64,000 nucleotides of DNA from Heterobasidion occidentale (GCA_039111635.1 JBCAQO010000004.1:496001-560000), one strand, 5' to 3'. Positions 11,002 to 21,790 are shown, counted from the first letter of the stretch. The notes: generated from the sequence alone by a model not told the origin. Numbers and translations: made by a program.

Positions 11002-13092
11002 TCATAGCCCCTCCGTGAACCGACTCTCGATCGGCGCCTGCCCAGGTGACGACGCCGCACCGCCATGGCTTTGACTTGGCTCCGCCTCGCCCTCCTCCGT
11101 CGCTGCCGGGCCCGCACCATCGTCCAACGTCCCCGCGTGCGGTGCGCGCCCCTCTGGCGCCTTCTCCTGTTGCCGTTGGCTCGGCCTGCGTCCAAGCCCG
11201 CTGCCGTCATGCGCGCGGGGCTCGGGTGAGCCGGCGGTATATCGCTCGGGTCCTGATTTTTTGTCGATCTGAAAAAGGCCGCACCGATTAGCACGGATTG
11301 ATACATGATAAGCAGTGAATGCGTACCGCGTAACCATTCTGGCCAACCTCGATTCCCGAATCGCGGTGCGGATGCGAATACGAGGGCGGCTCCGTCTCTG
11401 CATCCTCGCCAGCACCCACCTCCCTCGCCTCGAGATACATTTCTTCTTCGCCCTCGCCTTCGTCCTGCTCCTCCTCGACACTGCTGCCTTCGTCGTCGTC
11501 ACCCTCCTCTTCACTGAGGTACCCGGCGGCACGCACGGCGGCGGCGACTGGCCCGCTGCGCTCCATGTGCTCGCTGGCAACGAGATAACGCGCGCAGAGC
11601 ATGCGCACGTCGTTCCACCACTCCATCATATCCTCGTGGCTGCGCGCACGGAAGCTCCACGCGTGCTGGCCGCTGCCTATCCGCAGCGAGCCTGTTTTTG
11701 TTGTACCAGAGCCATCACGCCTGCCCTCGATGTGGAACTTGTGCGACTTGGCGGTGGGCGCGGAGGCGGGGCCGAGTGTGCACATAGGAAGAAAGAGGCT
11801 GAAGAGCGGAGAAGTGGACTGTGTCGGGTCGGAGGATGAGTACTCGTGCAGGAAGCCGGCGGGGGTGAGGACATAGTAAGACTCGCGGTACGTGCGCGTG
11901 AAGCGCTTCTTGCGCTCGAGGTAGCCCGTGTGCACGGCGATGACCGAGGGGTCTTCTTTGGAGGGATAGTTCACGGCTTCGGGGTTGCGCAGGGGCGTCT
12001 CGGGGTCGAGGAGGTGATCGGAGCGGGCGGAGAACGATATCCACTCGTGGTCAGGTGCGAGGGACGCCATGTGCTGGCCGAGCGTGCGCCATGTGTCTTG
12101 GACCGAGGATGACATGCGCGACTGCCACTCGTCAAAAGTCTGCCAAGCGGACTGGATGGCGCGCACGATGCCCTCCTCGAAATGCGCAGAGTTCTGCTGC
12201 ATGATGATGATGGACTTTTGCAGCGCGTTTTCTTCGTGCACCTGTTTCTGAAGTTGACGGAAGACGGCCACATTGGCTACGTATCTACGAAATCATATAT
12301 CGAATCGTGTCGTAGAGGGAAGACTGGAGGTAACACTTACGGATCAGATTTGGAAGTGACACTGAGCGGGGTATTCTTGAAAATTGAAATATTGGTAGCG
12401 AGTTCGCTGACGAGTTTAGAAGAAAGCTCGCGTTCCTTGGCGACGCCGGTCGCGAGTTTTCCAGTGTCGTTCTGGACGTTCTGAGGGCGGCAACGCGTCA
12501 GTGTGCGAGAATAGGGGCTGACTGGGGTGAGACCTGCCTTTATGTGGGCCTTGATCTCGACGCGCAGCTTCTGCAAGTGCTGCACGATGGAGCTGTCTAT
12601 GGTGCGCCCGAGATTGGCATGTTGATCTGCGATGACGCGGGTCTTGTCGCGTATGCCGTAGTAGACGTCCTAAAAAAAGGAGTTGGGCCCGATCGCATAG
12701 GAGTGCGAGCACGGGCGACTGACCTGGAGGCCGCCCTCACCGAGAAACTGGTTCCCAGATCGAAAGGGAACCTGTATGACGGCGCCCAACTTGGTCAATT
12801 CCTTTGCGGTGTTGTTCTCGATGTCGGCGATGCCCTGCGAGATATGCACGGAGCGTTCAAAACCTCGGTGTGCAAGGGGGCGAGAAGCGGTGGAGCGTAC
12901 CTCGAAGTAGGCAATGAGCTGCTTCACAATTGCCTTCCACGCGACGAAACGCTCGATGAGGACATCGGAGGGTCTGAGATCATGGGGGGCGATGTTCTTC
13001 TTGATGAGGGACTGGCTCCTGGATGCAGTCGAGCCTTGCCTGCTCGCCTTTGAGATGGAGGTCGCGCGGGAGAGGGATGCTGCGTCGTTCAT
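11002..13092 (-). CDS. SLM1: SLM1/SLM2-like plasma-membrane PH-domain protein
   Basis: Six exons on the minus strand, 12901-13092, 12724-12834, 12538-12669, 12341-12480, 11327-12284 and 11002-11268, give about 599 residues. The N-terminal half is the helical (F-BAR-like) part typical of SLM proteins, with the conserved run YFEGIADIENNTAKELTKLG and FR-GNQFLGEGGLQD. A PH domain follows at about residues 285-410 (TGYLERKKRF, YYVLT, WSFRA, WWNDVRML). An acidic low-complexity stretch and a Ser/Pro-rich tail end the protein. SLM proteins bind PI(4,5)P2 and act in TORC2 signalling at eisosomes. All exons are in frame. The intron 12481-12537 would start with GC (GCAGGT) and is a multiple of three, so it may sometimes be retained. 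It shares a short divergent promoter with PHO88. Confidence 0.85.
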
Positions 13093-13401
13093 GGCTGCTC
13101 GAGTATGCGAGGAACGGGGGAGGGGATGGAGGGAGCGGTGCGTGCAGACTAGGCTGGCTTTTGTGCGCGACGGTCGACGCTAAAGTAGAGCTGTCCCGAC
13201 TGACGTCACCGGTCTGACTGGCCCCATTCGGCACCCCGGAGACTCAGCCACACCATCGGACCCCGGGACCGCCCACGCGTGCCTGTGTACACGTAAGCAC
13301 TGTGCGTGTCCTCTGGTGCCAGCGTCGTCTGCTCTTTCAGGTCCTCCCCGTCCGTCTCGTCCTCCTCGCCTTGCCCTCCATCGTCGTCCTCGACCGCAGC
13401 C
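13093..13401. promoter_or_regulatory. Bidirectional promoter between SLM1-like and PHO88 genes
   Basis: Only 309 bases separate the two divergent start codons. It holds no coding exon. The side next to PHO88 is pyrimidine-rich, typical of fungal core promoters; no TATA box was obvious. Confidence 0.5.
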
Positions 13402-14312
13402 ATGAACGCCCCCCTCCAGAACCTCGCCATCTCTCTCGGCGTCATGCAGAGTGCGTCCTTCTTGTTTTCGCACTCGACACGTCCTCATCTCACCTCCTTT
13501 CTTCAGTTGCGCGAAAAATCCCCTTCGAGGACCCTCAAGTCCTTCAGTATGTTCGCATCGGATACGTCGCCAGCCAGGTCATCCTCCTCGCCGTGTACTA
13601 CTTCACCTCGCTAAAGGTCCGTCTATCTCCATCTCCTCGTCCCAAAAATACGTGTCTAATCCGTACCTTTGTAGATCAAGCGCAAGAACGACCAGACTAT
13701 CCTCAAATATGGTGCGTTCTATCCAGCTTTTTCCGTTCAGAATCACAGCACTAACATTTCTTATTCTCAGTGGAGCCCTCGAACCCGATGGTACGTCGTT
13801 CCCCGAAGCACATCCTCTCCTCAGCTCATGATCTTCCATAGAGCCAGGATCCTGGTCAACTCGTCACCACCACTGTCCGCGACTACGACCTGACTGAGAC
13901 CTCCAAACTTGTTCGTCTTTTACATCCATTTGCCTGCCCCTATACAAACTTACACCCCAACCCCAATTTCAGGTCCGCGCCGCGTACACCTCCATCGCCA
14001 TGATGGCCTTCCTCCACCTCTACCTCAAATACACTCAACCCCTCTTCGTCCAGGCCATCATGGGTATCAAGGGTCTCTACGAGGCCAAGACTGTCAAGAT
14101 CCACATCCTCGGCCAGGCGGCAGAAGGCGACCTCAAGCGACCCTTCAAGGGCCCTGCTGGCATGTTTGGCGGTGCGTCCCCTCCTGCTCCCTGCGGTCCG
14201 CTCTATAATTCATCTTACGCGTTCCGATGCTGCAGCTTCTGCGTCGCCTCAGACAGACAAGGCTGCCATTGACGAGGCCGAGAAGCGGATTGGCTCGAAG
14301 AAGGATGAGTAG
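13402..14312 (+). CDS. PHO88: PHO88/SND3 family ER membrane protein
   Basis: Seven exons, 13402-13450, 13507-13616, 13675-13711, 13771-13790, 13842-13910, 13973-14171 and 14236-14312, encode 186 residues. The order of motifs matches yeast Pho88: IPFEDP...YVRIGY near the start, a membrane helix (VILLAVYYFTSL), IKRKNDQTILKYVEPSNPM, TTTVRDYDLTE, a second helix with AMMAFLHLYLKYTQPLFVQ, VKIHILGQ, GDLKRPFKGP and a C-terminal TDKAAIDEAEKR. Pho88/Snd3 resides in the ER and acts in SRP-independent targeting; it was first linked to phosphate uptake. Exon 4 is only 20 bases long, and the frame is kept across every junction. The gene is convergent with ATP20, 262 bases apart. Confidence 0.92.
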
Positions 14313-14574
14313 GCTCGCGGTTCGGGTTCGGGGACTTTGACAGCATGCTGCATCTAAATCACGGAACGGTCTTTGATGTCTCGTCGTTTGCAGACAGGTT
14401 ATTATGCAATAGATGCCAGGATGGTCACACGACTCAGTGCGGGTCTGTGTGCGCCAGCAGCGAGCCTTTATTCACCGAGGCATGTCTCTATGATAATAAG
14501 CGCAAAGCGAGCTCGAGCGAACCGACATGATCACCGTCCGCCAGAACGTATGTGTGTGGTCATATATGACAGAA

Positions 14575-15248
14575 CTATTGGACATTGTATCCCACAAGCG
14601 ATCTGCGGCCAATGATCTCTCCAATCTGAACCAGAGAAAAAAAAAAGCCCCGAAAAGTCAGCACGCAATTCTTAAAAGTGGAACGAGCGATGAATAACGA
14701 GAGTCGAAACGTACCTTGTAGATGCCATACGCCTCGGCAGCGTAGACGCCGATGCGCGCCCACTCGCCCGAGCGCGCGACCTCACGCCAGTAGGAGGGGC
14801 TCGCGGCGCGGCGCCAGAGGGTGAGGTACGCGGAGGTGACCTGGGAGACGGAGGTCGGGGGCTGTAACCGCTCGGCGACGTAGATCTGCTTGAGGACCTC
14901 GCGCGTGACGGAGAGGTTGTATGTCAACGGCTGGCGGTAGGCTGCGGTCGTAGCACGAGGGAGGCAAGCAGAGCGAAGCGAGAGTGAGACGGGGCACAAG
15001 ATGCGGTGAACGCAGAAGAGAAGTCACGCACCGCCTAATAGGCCGCTGAAACGCTCGCCGACGGGCCCCAGGAAGCTCCTCGTCGCTGCCCAAGCCTTCT
15101 CCGCGACTTTCTGCGCGCTGGTGAGAGCCTCCTGGGCCTTCTTCTGCGCGGCCTCAGTGGAGTTGGAGGAGGCGAGGCGCTTTGGTTGTGCGCGGGCAAG
15201 GGCGCGGGGCTTTGCGAGGCGGAGGGGGGCGGAGGAGAAGCGCATCAT
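14575..15248 (-). CDS. ATP20: Mitochondrial ATP synthase subunit g
   Basis: Three exons on the minus strand, 15032-15248, 14715-14941 and 14575-14625, encode 164 residues. The N-terminus is rich in Arg, Ala and Ser without acids (MMRFSSAPLRLAKPRALARA), as expected for a mitochondrial targeting peptide. The middle has a helical segment, and the conserved part includes AYRQPLTYNLSVTREVLKQI, then TLWRRAASPSYWREVARSGE, and the C-terminal GIYKIGEIIGRRSLVGYNV containing a G-xxx-G type membrane helix. Subunit g is a small Fo protein needed for ATP synthase dimers and cristae shape. Frames match across both introns. It is divergently paired with urate oxidase. Confidence 0.9.
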
Positions 15249-15469
15249 TTTTAGAGAGGATTATTGTATGGCTTTTGAGGAGAGCAGAGAGAGTGACGAG
15301 AACAGAGCGCAGGAGACTTGCCGGGGTTCTCCGAGCGTGCACGTGCTCAGGGCTGCGACTTGTGCTCGTTCTAGATCTCAGCCACTTATCTCGCGATTCG
15401 CAAGATGCGATATAAATCCTCTCTTCCCTCTCTTCCTCTCCGTTCTCCATCCCTACCCGCAGTTCTAAC
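15249..15469. promoter_or_regulatory. Bidirectional promoter between ATP20 and urate oxidase
   Basis: A 221-base region between two start codons. On the urate oxidase side TATAAAT lies at 15411-15417, 53-59 bases before the start. Two GATA cores, TTATC at 15386-15390 and GATA at 15409-15412, are close by; GATA factors control nitrogen catabolic genes in fungi, but two four-base hits are weak evidence. Confidence 0.5.
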
Positions 15470-16953
15470 ATGTCTTCAAACAGCACCCCCGGCGTTCTCA
15501 CCCACGCGCGCTATGGGAAGGACAAAGTCCGTGTCCTCCGCGTCGTGAGAGAACCTGGCTCTAAAGTCCATCACATCGTCGAGTATAATGTCACCGTCCT
15601 CCTCGAGGGGACATCGATACCAGGTGCGTGCGCTCGCATCTATACATCGCAAAACATGAACCAACCTATCTCAATCGCACGGCACAGTTATACCCAGGCC
15701 GACAACTCCGTGGTCGTCGCTACCGACTCCAGTACGTCCTTGCTAAAATCGTGAGACCACCGCTCACAGACATCATCGTCCATCTCATCAGTGAAGAATA
15801 TCACCTACTGTAAGTGAGCCCATATCCACCCTCTTATCACGCTATCACCTGGATCTATGTTCATCGACCCCCCTCGGCCCGTCCAGACCTCGCCAAAGTC
15901 TCGCCTCACATCCTCCACCCAACCCGCTTCGCCCTCCACATTGGCACCCATCTTGTCTCGAAGTACGCCCACATCCACAAGGCATTCGTCACCGTCGAGC
16001 AGCTACGCTGGGCACGCATCGATGCAGGCGCGAGCGGCGCCCCGCACACGCACGCGTTCTGGAGGGATGGTGACGAGAAGAAAATCGTCACCGTCGAGGT
16101 CGACGCGTCCGCAGGCAAGGACGCCCTCGTGGGCAAGGTTGAGGCGGGCCTGCGCGACCTCCTCGGTAAGCGATGCGTTTTCTCACGTTTGCGTAAACGA
16201 AGCAGCTCACGTCGCTCACGCAGTGCTCAAATCGACCGGGTCCGCGTTCGAGTCTTTCGTCCGCGACGAGTACACCACCCTTGCGGAGGTGAACGACCGC
16301 ATCTTCAGCACGTCCGTCGACCTCGTGTATACCTTCAAGCCGTTCGCGATCAAAGCCCCGAAAGACGACAAGAAGCTCGAGTTTGACGTCGCAAATGTAG
16401 GGGACGCCGCCAAGGTACATCCTCCCTCTCTCCTTCACTCCCGTTTGTCGCCTTGACTGACATTCACAAAAAACTCTTCCCAGAGCGGTGCCCCGTGGGA
16501 CGGCGAGAACGCCCAAACGCTGGCAAGGAACATCACGCTCGACGTGTTCGCCAACGACGAGAGCGCCAGCGTGCAGGTACGCCTCACGCTCCCGCGGCCC
16601 TCTGAACCAACAGTGTACGACTGATCTCCTATTCACAGGCGACGCTGTACAAGATGGCGCAGCGCCTTCTGACCGAGGACGAGCACGTCCAGACGGTCAC
16701 CTACTCGCTCCCGAACAAGCACTACATCCCCGTCGACATGAAGTACATCGGGCTCGACAACCTCACGCCGTAAGCGCCTCTCCGTCTCCCGTGTGTGCGC
16801 ACGCTGAGAACTCTGTCCGATTTCTAGGAGCGCGGCAGAGGTATTCGTTCCCGTCGCGGCCCCCAGGTAAGTTCTCTTGCCTTCCACTGCGAGATTGGGA
16901 TGCTGACACACATTCTTAGCGGGCTCATCTCGGCGACGATTTCGCGCCAGTGA
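15470..16953 (+). CDS. uaZ: Urate oxidase (uricase)
   Basis: Nine exons, about 15470-15627, 15688-15731, 15792-15809, 15887-16165, 16224-16414, 16484-16576, 16639-16769, 16828-16866 and 16920-16953, encode about 328 residues. Uricase motifs run in order: ARYGKDKVRV near the start, YTQADNSVVVATDS (the catalytic Thr segment), HILHPTRFALHIGTHLVSKY, VLKSTGSAFESFVRDEYTTL, ASVQATLYKMAQ and YSLPNKHYIPVDM near the end. It oxidises urate to 5-hydroxyisourate in purine breakdown and is usually peroxisomal. The predicted C-terminus is ATISRQ, with no SKL-type signal. The 5' splice site of exon 1 was placed at 15628 because the nearer GT at 15624 breaks the frame. It is convergent with the cysteine-rich gene at 17458. 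Confidence 0.92.
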
Positions 16954-17457
16954 GGCGCAGGAAGGCGTTGCAGGGAGGCAGATGTCATAAGTAAGTAAGA
17001 GACTAAGCTGATGCTTCGCGATAGGAGAGATGTTGTACGTTCTGTAGCCGCATTCAAAATGATCAGACTAAATTTGTATTCGTGTGTGAAACATGCAGTG
17101 CAGATCTTTCAGGATGGGTCCCCGCGGCACGTTTTTCCGAATAATTACTGCGCAGTGATCAGGGATCAAGACTGAATTCAAACGCCCATACAGCATTCAG
17201 TCCAGACGGTCGACCTAGTAGGCTGGAGACCAGCCCAGCCTTGACACAAGCACGATACAAAAAGAGCGTGATCAGAGCGACGCAAATGCGCGGCGTCAAC
17301 GACTACAGAGGCGCAGGAACGATACGGAAGATAGTCCGGAACAAAGAGCGTGGTAGAGGCAAAGGGATGATACGGATGACAGTTCGGAATAAGGAGCCTG
17401 GTCGAGACATCAAGACACGAGCAGATATTAAAACAGCGAAAAGGTGGACACAATTGC
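16954..17457. other. Convergent intergenic region, nothing recognised
   Basis: Between the urate oxidase stop and the 3' end of the minus-strand cysteine-rich gene. It has imperfect internal repeats of AC/GGAACAAAGAGC(C) type around 17330-17400 but no supported exon. Confidence 0.35.
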
Positions 17458-18825
17458 TCATGCACCGACGGCGTCCTTGGCAGCTTGCCAAATATTATAA
17501 TCGTCGCAAGGAACTGGGGAGAACCGCATCTTCAAGCCGATCTTGGGATTATCCCACTGTTAGCCAAAGTCAAACGGGTCAGCGACGCAGCTGTGCATAT
17601 GTGGGTGATTTGATGCGCACGTAGCCAATACCGGGGGCGTCACTGGCACAGCCATCGGTCAAGCCGAAGCCGCCGAGCTCAGCGCCGCCGAAGATCTGGA
17701 CTGCACATTCCCCATTCGCGCAGGAGGCGGTACCCTTGAACTGGCCAGCTTCTGATCCGCGGGTCGTGAATCTCAGGCTATCACCGCGACGTCCTTGGCT
17801 CTGAAGGAACACTCAATGAAGGCTTTGGCAGAACAAGGTGAATGGGAGTGCACGCACGACCTACATCGGTGCGCGCTAGTTAGAAATTTTCTTCTCCGCG
17901 CGAATAGAAAAGAGCTACTGACAAATCCGGGAGCGCCCTTCGCATCCCTGATGTCGCCCAGTTGATCTTGCAGATAGAACCGGTCTTTGGCTTCGACCGG
18001 CCCATTGAAACAGTTCGTTGGATCCTTGCACACCTTGAAGGTGATATCCCTGCCATGCAAATGCCGCATGAACAGGCGCCTCGACTGTCCGACAGTGGAC
18101 TTACTGGATGCTGCCATCTTTGACATACACACCGTCGTGGGACCTGCGCCCTAATTGCTTACCGTCAGGGAAAGACACGAGGTAGCAGGACCCGTAAAAT
18201 AAGCCGATGTATTGGGGGCTTCCGCAGGCTGGGTAGGGTTCGCAGGATTTGCACGTTGGAGGTTTGCAACTGGGTGGCGGAGGAGCTGGGGAGGGCGAAG
18301 GCGAAGGAGGAGAAGGAGGAGACTGGCGGGGTGGAGACGGCGGAGACGGAGCGGAATATTGACACTTTTCCTTGCTGTAAATTTGGCCGACAGGGCAGCA
18401 CGCACCGCCGCTCTCGTCGTGTTGGTACGGCGTGTCGGTCGGGCAGCACTAGGTCAGGAGGTTACATGATCAGGCTGGTACGCTACAGACACCAAGGCAG
18501 TCGTACAATTCCGTTCTTGCCATCGAGAAAGGTAAGTGTGTCTTGGGAATGGCAGCATCGCTCTCTATCGAGAGTCTGATGGGCCAAAGCGTCGAATGTT
18601 AGAACGGCAGTGACTCAAGGAGCTGGATCATCCTCACTTGGTCAAAGTACCTGCGACTTTCGCCCGCAAAGGGCACTGGATGTGGGTCTTGGTCGATATG
18701 CATGTTGGGTCGCCGTAGGCGTCGACGCCGGGCTCATATCCGTCCGGGCACGCGTCACTACCAGAGGAGCGCACAAAGGCGGCGAGCAGAGGGAGGAGGA
18801 AAAAGAGAGAGACAAAGAGATTCAT
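17458..18825 (-). CDS. Long secreted cysteine-rich protein with extra C-terminal domain, frameshifted in exon 1 (family member 6)
   Basis: Minus-strand exons 18638-18825, 18507-18575, 18105-18448, 17923-18049, 17621-17800 and 17458-17556 match the gene at 9121 exon for exon. Signal peptide MNLFVSLFFLLPLLAAFVRS, then CPDGYEPG. Near 18665 one base is missing, so the conserved end of exon 1 (CPLPGESRRYFDQ in relatives) is read in the wrong frame; exon 1 is 188 bases instead of a multiple of three. Exon 2 is 23 codons (RCCHS, FLDGKNG). Exon 3 has CCPTDTPY, GGACCPVGQIY and a long Ser/Pro linker, longer than in the other copies, before YIGLFYGSCYLVSFPDGKQL. Exons 4-6 of the C-terminal domain are all in frame. 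Function unknown. Confidence 0.7.
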
Positions 18826-18884
18826 GCTGAAGGAGCGGTAATGGAGATGGTCAGTTGGTTACTGTCGCTCGTTCGCAGGTCGGG

Positions 18885-18893
18885 CTTATATAT
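18885..18893 (-). promoter_or_regulatory. TATA box of the cysteine-rich gene at 18825
   Basis: On the minus strand ATATATAAG lies about 60-68 bases before the start codon, in the same place as in the copies at 9121 and 21056. Confidence 0.55.
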
Positions 18894-18899
18894 CACGTA

Positions 18900-19793
18900 G
18901 CATTTATGCTACCTATAGACCTGCTTGACAGTTCATAGGACATGGCGATGTGGCATTGTGCACGGTAAAATACCAACATCGGAGCAGCGAGCACCACTCA
19001 CGCCGATGCTTGTTCCGTGACATATCTCCTCGCTTCTTCTGAGTGTTTCCGTGACATTCCTTCTAGGTTTTCAATGAAAGGTTTGGAAGAAATGTGCTGG
19101 TGTTGGTGGATCTCTAATCGTGATGAAAATCTAGACTGACAGCGGAATGAACTTACCGGCGGGTCAGACAGTTTCAAGGCATGATTAAACGTCAGAATGA
19201 TCGCGGTTCGTTCATGATGCTTGCCGACAAAATTACTTGATGCATCAAGAACATGACCGAGATGAGTGACTTCCATGTTGCAGGATTTGCAAGCGTTCAG
19301 ATCTCGATCAGCTTTTGAACTGCTGTCATCGCGTTGGGAGCATAAGAGCGAGATGGGCTCGCATTGCTCTACTCCTAACACCGTATACCTGCAGTGCGAA
19401 GATGTAGCCTGTGCAAGGGAAAGGGGGGCGTCGAGAGCCCAAGACGGCACTATCTATATTAACATCATTCGGTGCGTGTGTACTCATTCTCTTCGAAATG
19501 CTTACACTTGAGGGTAAACATTACCCTAAAAATTTGTGATTCACGAATTTTCTGCAGCATACCGTAGCATACCATAGGTACATGTAGCTCAAATCTGTTA
19601 AGGACACGACAACAAGTTCAGAGTCCAAGGTCAATATAAGCTTCAGGGGAGCAAGGAGATATACACAGAACACAAGAGCATCAACGAAAGTGCTGGGCAA
19701 ACGAGCGAGAACCAGAACAGAGAGCGTGATGGAGAAGTACTGAGGTGCGAAGGAAATTCTTTGGAACAGGGTCCGAAAGAGAACCAAGGACAA
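18900..19793. other. Intergenic, no gene recognised
   Basis: Lies between the tandem minus-strand copies. No family exon and no other motif seen. Confidence 0.35.
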
Positions 19794-21056
19794 TCATGCG
19801 TCCGCTGTGGCGTTCTTGGCGGCATGATAGCCACCGTCGCACGGGACTTCGGAGAACTGTGTTTTCAAACTGACCTTGGGATTATCCCACTGTGCAGACA
19901 ATCATAGGTAAGTCCCTTAGATACGACGACTTCTTGCGAGGAGAATCAGAGGAAAAGGCTCACGTATGCGATACTGGTCGCATCGCTCGTGCAGCTATCG
20001 GTCAAACTGAGGCCGCCGAGCTCAGCCCCACCGAAGATCTGGACAGCGCACTCCCCGTTCGCGCAGGAGTTGGTGCCCGTGAATTGGCCAGCTTCTGATT
20101 CAAGTGTCGTGAAACTCAGGCGCGCACCACGACCCCCTCGGCTCTAAAAAACCCCGTCAGGGAATGCTTTGATGGAACAAGATGATTGGATTGGGAACGC
20201 ACGACCTAGATTCGCGGGAATGAGCTCTAGGATCATTTGATTGGTAAAGATTACTTACATAGCCAGGAACCCCTTTCACATCCTTGATGTCACCCAGCTG
20301 GTCCTGGAGGTAGAACTTATCCCTGCCACAACCGGTCCACTGGAACAGCTCGAGGGTTCTTTGCAGACTTTGAAGGGGATATCCCTGATCGGTATTGGTC
20401 AATGCGAAAACACGCTTCAATCGTTCGATCATTTGCTTACTGAATGCCGCCATTTTTCACGTACACCCCGTCGTGGAACTTACGTCCCAATTGCTTTGCG
20501 TCAGGGAAATGAATGACATAGCATAACCCGTAGGTCAAGCCAATAGAGTTGTCGTCTCCACAAGCTCTCTCTCGAGCACATACTCCCTTCTTCTGGCACT
20601 TTCCTTCACTGTAGACCTGACCAACAGGGCAACACGCACTGCCGCTCGAGTCGCTTTGATAAGGTGTCTCAGGCGGACAGCACTATGGCAGAACAATGTA
20701 TGGTCAGAATGATAGATGGTGAACACGGCGATACGAGTCATACTAATCCAATCTTCTTGTCGTTATCGAGCAGAGTGAGGGTATCCCTGACAGGGCAGCA
20801 TCGCTGTCTGTTGAGAGTCTGAAATGATCGTGACAGGGGGATAAGCACATAAACAAAATCAAATTGGGTGGAGTGCTCTCACTTGGTCAAAATACCTCCG
20901 GCTTTCGCCTGGCAGAGGACATTGAATCCTGCTTAATTTGCACATTGGTTCGCCAAATTGATCAAGCCCAGGTTCAAACCCTTCCTCACATCCTTCGATG
21001 GAGAAGCACACAACGGTGGCCAGCAAGGGAAGGAGGGCTAAAAGTCTGCGATACAT
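19794..21056 (-). CDS. Long secreted cysteine-rich protein with extra C-terminal domain, frameshifted in exon 4 (family member 7)
   Basis: Minus-strand exons 20883-21056, 20744-20818, 20441-20682, 20259-20384, 19964-20143 and 19794-19889. Signal peptide MYRRLLALLPLLATVVCFS, then CEEGFEPG and CPLPGESRRYFDQ in frame. Exon 2 is 25 codons (NRQRCCP, LLDNDKK). Exon 3 has CCPPETPYQSDSSGSACCPV, no Pro linker, then SIGLTYGLCYVIHFPDAKQL. Exon 4 is 126 bases against 127 in the two paralogues; one base is lost near 20322, so SSCS-GPV and KFYLQDQLGD lie in different frames. Exons 5 and 6 are in frame and end EVPCDGGYHAAKN. Apart from that base the gene looks functional in splice sites and promoter. Confidence 0.7.
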
Positions 21057-21110
21057 GCTGGAGGAGTGGTAAGGACAGTGACTGAATGATTTATCGTTCG
21101 CACCTCAGGC

Positions 21111-21118
21111 CTTATATA
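21111..21118 (-). promoter_or_regulatory. TATA box of the cysteine-rich gene at 21056
   Basis: TATATAAG on the minus strand, 55-62 bases before the start, followed by a CAGTCACTG stretch shared with the 9121 copy. Confidence 0.55.
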
Positions 21119-21429
21119 CGCATTTGTCGAAGTCTCATCAAAAAACGGTATGAGACTCGTGCATCATGTATAGAAGAGCGCCGACACCAGTTGAACGTCG
21201 AGTACAGCGCATGTCAGTGGCCTATCCGAGTTCAATCAATTGTTTTTTCAAGTGCGCCGAAATTTGCGGGCGCTGGTCTGCCAACGCCAGTCTAACGTCG
21301 ATTCGAGCCCATAGGGGTGGCCCCCCGTTCCATCAGATTTTGGGATGCGTCGGAATGCAAACCAATCGTGATGAAACGCCAGCAGCGGCATATATTCGTC
21401 GCGCACACAACAGCCGTGGAAAAGCGCAC

Positions 21430-21790
21430 CAGCTCTCCACTTGTGTCTGTGCGCAGTTTGGACTATTTAAGAGACTGAGGAACGAGGCGAAAAAAAAATG
21501 TCATCTTGACTGGTTGTTTCTGTAGAAGAGATGTGATTAGTATAGGCTTCTGACTAGATGGCCCGAGTAATCAGTAATCGGCGACTGAAAAAAGGAGAAG
21601 ATAAATAGCCGCTGTACGACAGGGGAAATTTGTGAGCCATTCTCGGGAGTTCCAAAGTACGTTTGAATGACCAGACGCGCACACAGACCTTCTAGGGGGC
21701 TTCCGTGACGTTCGGGAACAGTTTGGGAAGAGGGATCGCGCGCGCTGCCTGATTCTGGTGTCTGGCAACGAGAACAGATTTCTTGTCTGC
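21430..21790 (-). pseudogene. Remnant of a cysteine-rich gene: 5' region and part of exon 1
   Basis: Read on the minus strand, 21790-21640 resembles the upstream region of the gene at 2573 (about 2300-2450), and about 21490-21430 resembles its exon 1 around CPAGSELRTDMNGEPVC, but with stop codons and lost cysteines. No exon 2 or 3 follows. It is therefore a decayed eighth copy, inverted relative to the gene at 2573, lying between the member at 21056 and the MFS transporter. Confidence 0.55.

Noticed and set aside
10851..11580. Other open frames over the SLM1-like last exons
   Set aside because: They are out of frame with the PH-domain exon and the conserved splice junctions; shadows of the real gene.
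20441..20682. Alternative acceptor that would restore the frame in the gene at 19794
   Set aside because: Acceptors at CAAAG inside exon 4 would mend the frame but delete the conserved VCK-SSC residues kept in both paralogues, so a base loss is the simpler reading.
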